Shown here: in pieces, positions 54,919-64,000 of the stretch
Numbering within the stretch: the stretch's first letter is position 1
Layout of the letters: each line of letters opens with the position of its first letter
Assembly: GCF_030704535.1 (NCBI RefSeq)
Contig: NC_081821.1
Coordinates: forward strand, 697,001-761,000
Reading direction: 5' to 3'
Length of the DNA: 64,000 nucleotides
Source of the DNA: Vitis vinifera
Taxonomy: Eukaryota > Streptophyta > Magnoliopsida > Vitales > Vitaceae
Program-made: the position numbers and the translations under genes
Notes under the pieces: model-generated
Database searches by the model: none
Seen by the model: only the letters and a program-made list of their open reading frames with translations
What the model was told of the DNA's origin: nothing

Positions 54919-55811
54919 TAAACAATTCTTCAAAATTCCAATTTTCTGAACTTAATTTCCCATTTCCAAAATTCTAATTTCTTTCAAATTTAATATCCAA
55001 AATTCTAATTCTTAAATTTAATTCACAAGACTCCAGTCCTCAAATAATTTTCGAGACTTCAATTTCCAAATAATCAAAAATCTAATTTTCTCTCGAACAA
55101 ATTTTGATTTCACTCCGATTTTTTTAAATAATGTTATATTTCTTTTAATTTTTATACAAGCAAGAATGATGAATCTTCATAATTCCTAAATAATGGAATT
55201 TGTGATATTAATTCATGCAAGATTAATCGGGCTTTGGTGGGGGCCCCACATACATGATCTTATGATCTATTGATTGATTTGATTGATTGACTCGGCTATC
55301 ATACATGATTTATTTATCCTGCTCTCCGACATGCATGCTATTATTTCTTACTTGTGCACTAACCTCTCTCTTGATAGCGCATGGTGGCTCGTCGCCCAGG
55401 TACGCACCTACTTTCACTCTGGTAATTGTCCAAGCATATTTTGATTCTCATGTATGCATGATTTATTCTGGGTACTCATTGATCTACTCGTCCACTGCCA
55501 TGATTGCTTCATTTTATTAGTAGAGACCCGTTTTTAGGGACTTAGAAGGGTGCTACGGTTTTTACCGTACCTTCCTGATAAGTAACCTGACTCCCGAACC
55601 CGATCCGGTTTTTCACAGACCACCTTTTCCAAAACAAGGAGTCACACTTAGGGTTTTTTTTTCTTATTTTGTTTACCCTTTAAAAATAAAACAAAAATAA
55701 GTGGCGACTCCAAGTCAATTTTTCTTAATCAATAAAGATCAATTTTTCGAAATCAAAATCGAGTTTCGCCATCGGGTGGGAAACGCATTGAGCCGAAATA
55801 CGGGGTCCACA

Positions 55812-55816
55812 CCTTG
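55812..55816. repeat. Right target-site duplication CCTTG
   Basis: CCTTG directly follows the terminal CCACA of the palindromic element and matches 47523-47527. Confidence 0.75.
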
Positions 55817-58222
55817 ATATAAAAAAAATATTAAACATAATATATATATATATATATGAAAAAAAAAAAAGTTTGGAATACATTAACCAACTCAATTTAT
55901 TTTTCCTTTCATATGAAATATTCATATAAATATAAGACCCTTTGCCCAAAGCCTTCGAATTTCTTAATTGTCAGCTCCATCTTCTTTCGAGTCAAGCTTG
56001 ATATCACAGATAATAAATAAAGCTCTTTAATACAAGCTCAAGCAAGCCAAAGGCCATGATTTTAAAATGACAAATGAATATTATAAATTATTAAAGTTTT
56101 ATTAAACGTATATATCAAACTAGAGAGCTTCTTATTGAAGTCGAGTAGGTCTAAAAATTCTTATTAGATTTAAAAAAAATATAATTATGATAAATTATAA
56201 AAATCAATACATTATATTTTCACCTCTATCTCAATTTAGTCCATAATTTTTTTTAAGCAATGTCAACCTTATATTATAAACCAAATATTAAACAAGTCAC
56301 CTTATTACAAAATTTCATAAAAAATGTATACCCATCATATAAAATCAGAGGCACCTAAACCTATCACGTAAAATTTGGACCTGAAATCTTAATGGTAGGA
56401 TTCCTCTAATATTTAGACATAATTTAGAGATAACATTGCTCTGAAAAAATTTCGATAGGGAAATTAAAATATAAGGAAGATCACAAGGATAATTTTTATA
56501 ATTTACTACACATTATGACTTTTCATGTTTCAAGAGGGAAATGATGACTTTTCATGATTCAGTAACTAAATTATATTTTAACCCGATTGAAAAGTTTTAT
56601 TTTAAGCCATACAAAATTTATTAAAGATTTTGATACAATATTAAATTATTGATTAACCCAAAAGTTTAAATTATTAGATAATAAATGGATATATCACATT
56701 TAACTCCTATAGAAGAAGTAGCAATGAAAGTAAGTTATCAATATAGTTGCTAGAAGGCTGTGCACATGTTTAAGCTTGGTGGGTCATATTTGTTCTCCTA
56801 TTTACACATTTGTTTTTCCAATTTATTGAGTAGGTTGAAAAAAAAACTATTTATATATATCTCTTTATTTATGGTTATGGTTACCAGACGGGTGTTAAAA
56901 AACATGATATACATTATAAAACCCAAATCCTAATCCTATAATGTTAAATATGGAAGAAAATTGATAGTATAACATTGTTTTTAGAAAGGTTTTCTATGTG
57001 AAGCTGGTTTGAAACTTTGAAGGGCTAATTGCGTAGTCAAGCAGCACAAGGCACTAAGGTGGCAGCATGCCTGCATGTGCGGAATATTAGTCGGGAGTGT
57101 AAGACTCTTTGAAGGGTTTTCGTGCCTTAGAATCCACGTTAATAAATAATATGTATACGTCCCTGCTGACGTTGGCGAGGCTTCTCCTAGACATGCCATT
57201 GACTCAACGCAACAATTTCACCCACACCCATCATTCACTCACGGTTGAATTGACAAAGGAAAGTTAGCCCATCACATTTTATTCGTTGTAATATTTATTA
57301 CAACGAATGAGGTTTAAATGTTTAGAAGTTATATTTTTTAAATAAAAAATAAAAATAATTATGATATTTTTAGAAAATTCAATTAAATAAAAAAATTGGT
57401 TTTTAGATTCCATTTCAGAAATTTCATGTGGGGCGCATGCCTTTAGTTTATATGACAATTTTGTCTAAACATTGCCATTTTTTAGATTTTTTGTCAGGAA
57501 AAAAAAATATTTTATACAAATTCTAAGGAAAATTTAAAAGGTATTTAAATAAAATCCTCAGCCATCAGGTACAGGTCAACGAGTCCTGTATTTTCTAACA
57601 TTGCTCCTCAGATGTGATGGCATGATCCAGGGAGCGCAATTTTTTTAATTAATTTTTTTCTTTTTAAGTTTAGAAAATAATCTCATCTTTAATGAAAATA
57701 TTTTAAAATAAATTCTCAAACATAAAATATATTCACTCATTATATACTCATATAATATATGAACCCGAGCCACGTTAAAATGTGTTAGGTGAAATTGGGA
57801 AGAAAATATATAATTATTTTAAAACCTGCTATGTAAATATAAAAGAATTTTAAAATAAAAAAAAATTTCAAATAATTGTGGTTAATCGAATTTATAAAAA
57901 TAAAATTCGGACCAGGAAATTGGGGGTAAAAATGTAATTTACTAGGGTGATGAAAAGGGTAACCGGGAGTCAACGTTGTAATTTGAACGAAGACCGGAGG
58001 GCAAAAATGTCAAGAACATCCCCTAAAAGCAAGCGCAGCTGAAGAACTCTCCTTCGGGAACGCAGACATTTTCGACCGCGGACGCGAGATCCAGATTTTC
58101 TCGCGGTCCAAACACTCCTTTTTAACCACCACCGATCCCTCTGTTTCCCTGTCTGAAATCGGCCCCCCTTCTTCCTTCTCGAAGAATCCAATCAGCGAAT
58201 TGTAACCCTACACATAACTCCA
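55817..58222. other. AT-rich spacer and phosphate-carrier upstream region, no gene seen
   Basis: 2.4 kb of AT-rich DNA with short simple repeats ((AT)n at about 55840). No domain-bearing frame was found on either strand. The last 250 bp turn GC-rich (58000-58222), consistent with the carrier gene's promoter and leader. Confidence 0.6.
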
Positions 58223-61200
58223 ATGGCCTTCATCGAAAACTCTCGCCAGTCACTCGTTCCGAGCTTCCTCTACACAACGCCGGTTTCGAAGAAGCTCTTT
58301 GATGTGGACACTTTGGTGCGCGGGAACCCTACCTTGCGTACGGCGTCGTCGAATGGAGGAGCGTCCAAGAGTTTCATGATTCCGGCTCCGAGCGAGCCGG
58401 GGAAGATCGCGATGTTCTCACCGGCTTATTACGCCGCGTGTACCGTCGGAGGGACCCTTTGCTGTGGTCTCACTCACATGGCCGTTACTCCTCTCGATCT
58501 CGTGAAGTGTAATATGCAGGTGTGTTTTCGATTTTCATTTCGTCTCATTTTCATTTATGTTTCCTTGTTTATCGACCACGATTTTGATTTGGTTTCGTTT
58601 GGATTGATGTTTGAAACTGCTGATGTTGGATTTGTGGTGTTTTTTACCATTTTTTTGTCATCGAGACTTGTATGTCTGTGACCTGATGTTTCGATTTTCT
58701 TTAATCCATGAAAAATGCTGTCTGATTGATAAGGATTTCTATTTTTATTGGCTTTAGTACTGTTTTTCGATGTCGATACCTTGTGGTTGGACTTAGATTT
58801 AAAGAGATGTTTATTAAACCTGAGTTTTAGCTTATTCTCTCTTTATCTGAACAGATTGTTGTACAATTATCGCTAGGAAAGGTCTATCCAGGGGGAGTCA
58901 CTCTGGATTTGCGGTAGACGTTTTTCTGTTGACTTGGTTTTGCTTTAGGGTTTTGAGTGTTTTGTTTATTTATTTATATATTTATTTATTTATTATTTTA
59001 GGGGTATTTGCAGTTATCATGGTATTGGTTTTGAGAGCTATGTATGATCTTTCTTAGTCTCTCCTTTGTGGTTGGAGATTTAGCCTATACTTTTATATAT
59101 TTACCCGGACAAATAATGAGTTGACCCACCCTGGGGATTGGAGCAAACCTACCCCTGACACCTTAACACCATGAAGCTTCAAACGGGGAAAAAAAGTGTG
59201 CAGCATGAATCACACCTTGTTAATTGTCTTCTTGTTGATTGTGTGGAGCAAGGCATTGTCTAAATTTTTCTTTATTATTTTCCCATCATTTCCATCTTTG
59301 GAAGCTACATTGAATAAATGTGTCGACTGTATGTGCTTGGGTGAATCTTTTTTCTGACTCTTATTAGGAAAATTGGAGTAACTTTTGGTCTTGCAGATTG
59401 ACCCTACAAAGTACAAGAGCATCTCTTCTGGATTTGGAGTATTACTCAAGGAGCAGGGAGTTAAAGGCTTCTTCAGGGGTTGGGTACCAACCCTGCTTGG
59501 TTACAGTGCTCAGGGAGCCTGCAAGTATGGGTTCTACGAGTTCTTTAAGAAATACTACTCAGATATTGCTGGTCCTGAGTATGCAACCAAGTACAAGATA
59601 TTGATTTATCTTGCTGGGTCTGCATCTGCTGAAATTATTGCTGATGTTGCCCTATGTCCCATGGAGGCTGTGAAGGTTCGTGTCCAAACTCAGCCTGGTT
59701 TTGCCAGAGGATTGTCGGATGGTCTTCCTAAGTTTGTCAAGTCTGAAGGTGCTCTTGGGTAATATTCTCTTATAAATAATTTGATTTTCATAATTTAATG
59801 GTGTGGATTTGTACTTTCTAAAGACATTAATTTATATTTTTATCCAATTTTGACAGGTTGTACAAGGGTCTTGTTCCTCTATGGGGACGACAGATTCCAT
59901 GTAAGCTGAAAATATTTCACTGTCTTGTCCTGTGTTTCTATATATGGTAGTAGGAGGAGATAGTTGTTCCTCTTAATTGCTTATGCAGTTACACCATCCC
60001 TTTATTTTTTCCCCTTATTTGGTGAATTGTAGTGATTAAATAGCATCTTTTTTTAGTGTGTTATTTTTCTAATATCCTCTTGTCTGCATGCATAGCTTAT
60101 AATTTGATTCTTAGGGCATGACACATCATTCAGTCCCTCAAGCATGTAGGGCCATGCTATGAGCTTCTCTCAATTTATTTTACATTTTTAAGATCTCATT
60201 GGATTGTTTTAGGCGTTCTTCCTTTTCTCTCTATGCTGATTTTGTTAGTTTGTGATTTGAATGTTCAAAATCCAAATTTAGCTGTTTAATAAATATCATC
60301 TTTTACCTTTCCCTTAAATAAGTTTTATAATTCTTTGGCTTGAAATTATGTCATTTTTTAAGTAACATCAAATCATGAGTTATTTTATGCCGTTCTTGTA
60401 TCAGCTAGGATGTCTGTTTCTGTTGCTACATCTCTCTAATTATTGTTTAAATTTTGATTTTCTTGGGAGTTCAGGTCCTACTCCGTCAAAAACTGCAAAT
60501 TTTGAAAAGCTTTAAATTTCATTGAAATTTGGAAAGCATTCAAAATTTAAATAATACGTATAAGTTTAAGTTTTTTATGTGGCGATTATTAGTTTTCAAT
60601 ACCCAGCACCCCCATGTGCCCCCGATATGGAATCTCATCACCGTGTAATTTTAACTAGTGCTAACACATTTTAGTGGTCAGGTAACAAGGTGTTTTGCCA
60701 TGTATAGAGAAATTCTTAATTTATTGCAATTTGCCATGTTTCTGAAGCCCAGTTTTGACCTTAAATAAGAAAAGGGGGTTTACATCTCATGTTAAACTAT
60801 TCAATTATTCAAGAGGTTTTTTGGTTTTACTCTGGTAATCTTCTCACTGTATTGAATACTTATTTTCTTTTTGGCTATTTTGGATGATCTTCTGTTTGTT
60901 TTCTTTATTTCACTTTAATTGGTATGGATTTATGTTTTGTTTGCACGAGGAGAAAAAATGAATAATAATATTGTGGTTTTGTTTTGGCATTTTATTAATG
61001 ATCTGATTGTTTAGGAAGTTTCAGGGTTTTGCCTCTATCAAGGTCTTGTCACCCTTAATACCACATACCTGTAAAATTATCTTCTTTAAACCCTTGTACG
61101 GTTGTTCACAGATTCTTACCTGCAACTTGTTTCATGGCCTTAGCCTGGTCAGCATGTGGTTTTCATTTTTTGGAGTAACAAAAAGCGACGACTTCTTTTT

Positions 61201-63355
61201 TTTTGATAAGTGAGAGTATTGTATTACAAAAATATGCTAAAATAGCGACTTAAGATGTACAAGATAGGGAGTCTCACCCCCTTACAGCTGAAACAAAAAA
61301 TTGTCCAAACAAGATGTACAAAAAACAACCCCCCCGCTATGGGAACCCACCAAATCAATCAGCGTCGAAGGACCATTTTTTATAAACAATTTAGATTCCG
61401 ACCAAAGTAAAAATACAAAAAATGCTTTCAGCTTTTGCAAGAACACACACCCATCTTCAAAGGCAATCTTGTTCTTTGCCTTCCAAATTGACCAAAACAA
61501 GCATAAGGGGCCTGTATTCCAAACTGCCCTACGCTTTTTACCCACAAAAGCTCCCTTCCACCCCAAGAGAGTTTCCCTAACCGAGGAAGGAAACACCCAA
61601 TACACTTAAAACAGAGCCAAGAACAATTTCCACACTTCCATGGTCTTTTGGTAATGGAGAAGAAGATGGTCAATGGAGTCCTCATGCGCTTGGCACAAAT
61701 AATATCTATTTGCTAAAGCCCTCCCTCTTTTGAACTTGGTCCAAAGTTAGAACTTTTCCCCAAAACGCTTCGGAAGCAAAGAAGCTTACTTTTGGTTGCA
61801 TAGTAAAGTTCCATATCATTGGAAATAGCTATGGCAAATAAGGTGGGAAAAGAATCGCATAAAGGTGCAACTCTACACCACTTGTCCTTCCAAAAACTCA
61901 CCCTTTGCCCATTTCTCACCACCAAAGAAAATCTAGAGCTAACAAGGTGCTCCAACTTCCTAATTGCTTTCCATAGGCGTACACTATACCTCTCCCTAAC
62001 TTTTTGAAAACACCACCCACCACATTCCTCCCCGTATTTCCCCTTTATTACTTGATTCCAAAATGTCTCTTTTTCATTTGCAAATCGCCAACTCCATTTG
62101 CCAAGGAGAGCCTTATTGAGCATGACAAGGCTTTTCACCTTCAGCCTCCCTTTTCTCTTATCTAGGCAAATTGTTGTCCACCTTACTAAATGAGGTTTTC
62201 TCTCTAGGGCCCCACCTCCCCACAGAAAATCCCTTTGAATTTGCTCCAATAACCACTCTAGGCAAATGGAGGATAGACATACGATAAATTGACAAACTGG
62301 ATAGAGTGCTTTGTATCGAGGTGATTCTCCCACCCTTGGAGTTATATTGACGCTTCCACATAGCTAGTCTCTTAAAAAGCGACAACTTGTTTTATCTCAG
62401 TTCCCCCTTCTGCTGGAGTGCTCAGTCCTAGAAATTCACCTCAATGTTCAATACCTTATATCATGTTTCATCTATCCTACATGCTTCTCTATTCTGTCTA
62501 GTCTCTGGGCACTTCACCTTGGGTTTACTTGGGAAACTCTGGTGTAGGTTTTCAGATGTCTCAGCTTCTCTTTTTTTGGTTTGCATCTACTAATATGGTT
62601 TCATATCATCAATTTGGTGAGCAGAAGAATTATGTCTTATAAATGCTGTTTCTCCTGTTTGAGTGTTCCTGATGACATCAAAATGGGTATTTCGCAGATA
62701 CAATGATGAAGTTTGCATCCTTTGAGACTATTGTGGAGATGTTATATAAGTATGCCATTCCAACCCCCAAGGAACAGTGCAGCAAATCTTTGCAACTTGG
62801 GGTGAGCTTTGCTGGTGGATATGTGGCTGGTATATTATGTGCTATCGTGTCACACCCTGCTGACAACCTGGTCTCTTTTCTGAACAATGCCAAGGGGGCG
62901 ACTGTGGGTGATGTGAGTGAACTAACTTCTTATCGATTTGATGGATCTATATATACACCTCTCCCCTTGATCTCACCCACTTTGTTTTGATGTATTTCCA
63001 TGGTGCAGGCTGTGAAGAATCTAGGACTGTGGGGTCTCTTCACCCGTGGTCTTCCTCTTCGTATAGTCATGATTGGAACCCTTACAGGAGCCCAATGGGG
63101 TATCTACGATACTTTCAAAGTTTTTGTTGGGCTGTAAGTTTCTCCTCCTTTCATTGATTAAAATTCTTCTTTGTTTTGCCATGTTCCTGGTACTATCTAA
63201 CATGTTTGAAGGATCTATTTCTGGGTAGTTACATTCACTGTCCTGTTCCCAATTTTATTTGAATAAAATGCTAACAAGGTTTTGTTGCTATCCATAGGCC
63301 AACAACTGGAGGTGTTACTCCTGCTCCTGCTGCCACTGTTCCTGCAAAGGTGTGA
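58223..63355 (+). CDS. PHT3: Mitochondrial phosphate carrier (PHT3/MPT family)
   Basis: This SLC25-type inner-membrane carrier imports phosphate with protons for ATP synthesis. Six exons: 58223-58519, 59397-59758, 59857-59900, 62698-62912, 63009-63133 and 63298-63355. They give 366 aa, usual for plant MPT proteins. The N-terminal 60-70 residues form a presequence-like extension. Three carrier repeats follow, with signatures PLDLVK (90-95), PMEAVK (187-192) and HPADNLVS (287-294, the atypical third motif normal in phosphate carriers). The tail is [18 protein letters not shown]. Intron 3 (59901-62697) is large because of a LINE insertion. PHT3;1/MPT3 is the likeliest member; the paralogue number is not certain. 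Confidence 0.95.
61195..62373 (-). mobile_element. 5'-truncated, internally deleted LINE (L1-type) in phosphate-carrier intron 3
   Basis: AAAAAGCGACGACTT (61180-61194) and AAAAAGCGACAACTT (62374-62388) flank the element as a 15-bp target duplication with one mismatch. The minus strand ends in a poly(A) run, preceded by CTTATC. Minus-strand frames give the C-terminal part of a LINE ORF2: the post-RT region ([45 protein letters not shown]) and then, in another frame, a zf-RVT region ([34 protein letters not shown]). The stretch expected between these parts is missing, so there is an internal deletion as well as frame breaks. It is inactive. Confidence 0.92.
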
Positions 63356-64000
63356 AATTGAGCTGATGATCTATCATTAAACACAATTTTTATGTTGAAT
63401 TTGAGAAGGGAATTTACTTTTGGCGGATCAATAATATGGGGGTTGCATGGATGGATGCTATAAATGGCATCACTGGGGATGGGTGCTGTATTCTATTCAA
63501 GACAGACAGTATCTTTGCATCATTCTCATTTTTGTAGCTATTTTTTATTTTTGAGGGGATGGTTTTGTTTACATCCTCGAAACCTCTAGGAACTTGAGGT
63601 GAAGTTGCAACTTGAATCTTAGGTGATGCTATAATCTTGGTTTTCCCACTTAGAGGAATTCCCAATAAAATAACTACAGGTTTTTGTGATCTGATCACTT
63701 GTAGTCTGCCATGTACCTTACTGTGACGTTTTTTTATGGATCTTCATTGATTAAAAATTTTCCTTTGCCCATCTAATAATGCACAATTCTTCTCTTTTGT
63801 CTGGATGTACCTTCTGTTTGAATTTGTTACTGCTTGTTGACTATCTGGTGAATTCATGATCTACTCTCTATTTTTTTGGATAATATCGTTCTTTCCTCAA
63901 TCAGCAAATGTGCCTCAGCTTGTCCTATGCAAAACACAATGCAGGTGTTGTAGATATAACATGCTTTGTCACTGTGAAAAAGGCAGTGTCAAATTCTCCC
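63356..64000. other. 3' flank of the phosphate-carrier gene
   Basis: The first 300 bp are likely 3' UTR, with AATAAA at about 63664. The rest is T-rich with no gene visible before the window ends. Confidence 0.55.

Larger units (their letters stand above)
47528..55811. mobile_element. Large palindromic (foldback-like) mobile element, 8.28 kb
   Basis: The left arm 47528-50390 and the right arm 52928-55811 are inverted copies of each other (2863 and 2884 bp). They enclose a 2.5-kb spacer of tandem repeats. The ends read TGTGGACCCC and GGGGTCCACA. The 5 bp just outside are CCTTG on both sides (47523-47527 and 55812-55816), which fixes the borders. Over the outer 0.9 kb the arms align without a net gap. 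They differ mainly in homopolymer and TA-run length and at a few bases. I see no transposase, integrase, reverse transcriptase or primer-binding site, so it is non-autonomous. The 5-bp duplication with TG/CA ends suggests retroviral-type integration. The long inverted arms and the gene fragment suggest a foldback or Mutator-like element. Classification is open. Confidence 0.9.
52928..55811 (-). repeat. Right inverted arm of the palindromic element
   Basis: Reverse complement of the left arm, 21 bp longer overall. A longer TA run (about 54396-54425) accounts for part of this. On the plus strand it ends with AATAAAGATC (about 55731) and then GGGTGGGAAACGCATTGAGC before the terminus. An AATAAA close to the outer end is what the end of a long terminal repeat often shows. 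Confidence 0.9.

Noticed and set aside
47528-55811. Ordinary LTR retrotransposon
   Set aside because: The long repeats are inverted and not direct, there is no primer-binding site or polypurine tract that I can see, and no gag-pol.
61301-61609. Plus-strand frame of 102 codons
   Set aside because: Antisense shadow of the LINE zf-RVT region.

Overview
This is a gene-rich piece of a eudicot nuclear genome. Seven plant genes with GT-AG introns, plastid and mitochondrial targeting, AT-rich spacers and LINE debris rule out a prokaryote. The proteins and the repeat style look like grapevine (Vitis) to me, but that species call is recall-based inference and was not searched.

Layout: (1) 2-1489 (+), 3' part of an ARF2-like auxin response factor with its PB1 domain. 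(2) 4107-7627 (-), complete ICE1/SCREAM-type bHLH transcription factor, 550 aa. (3) 8-13.8 kb, AT-rich spacer without a gene. (4) 15023-20340 (+), complete plastid Clp chaperone ClpC, 923 aa, with a leader intron. (5) 21249-28959 (-), PHS1-type dual-specificity phosphatase with an actin-fragmin-kinase-like domain, 931 aa. (6) 32166-34950 (-), serine carboxypeptidase-like protein, 462 aa. (7) 38321-46859 (-), SCD2-type coiled-coil protein, 571 aa in 17 exons. (8) 47528-55811, an 8.28-kb palindromic mobile element. (9) 58223-63355 (+), mitochondrial phosphate carrier, 366 aa, with a LINE in intron 3. Every exon chain was joined by hand from splice sites. In all six genes complete in the window the exon lengths sum to a multiple of three.

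The most unusual object is the element at 47528-55811. Two nearly identical arms of about 2.87 kb face each other across a 2.5-kb spacer made mostly of two minisatellites. The outer ends are TGTGGACCCC...GGGGTCCACA and are flanked by a 5-bp direct repeat, CCTTG. Each arm carries a frameshifted fragment resembling a malectin-like (RLP4-type) receptor protein gene. No transposase, integrase or reverse transcriptase is visible. TG...CA ends with a 5-bp duplication are typical of LTR retroelement integration, whereas inverted long arms with a captured gene piece are typical of foldback or Mutator-like DNA elements. If read through, it would form a very long hairpin RNA. It lies about 0.67 kb upstream of the SCD2 start codon.

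Smaller transposition scars are unusually clear: a 1.18-kb truncated, internally deleted LINE with a 15-bp target duplication, a 77-bp LINE tail with a perfect 15-bp duplication, and a 19-nt tail-only insertion between perfect 12-bp repeats in the ClpC leader intron. The genes do not form a pathway. They are independent housekeeping and regulatory loci.
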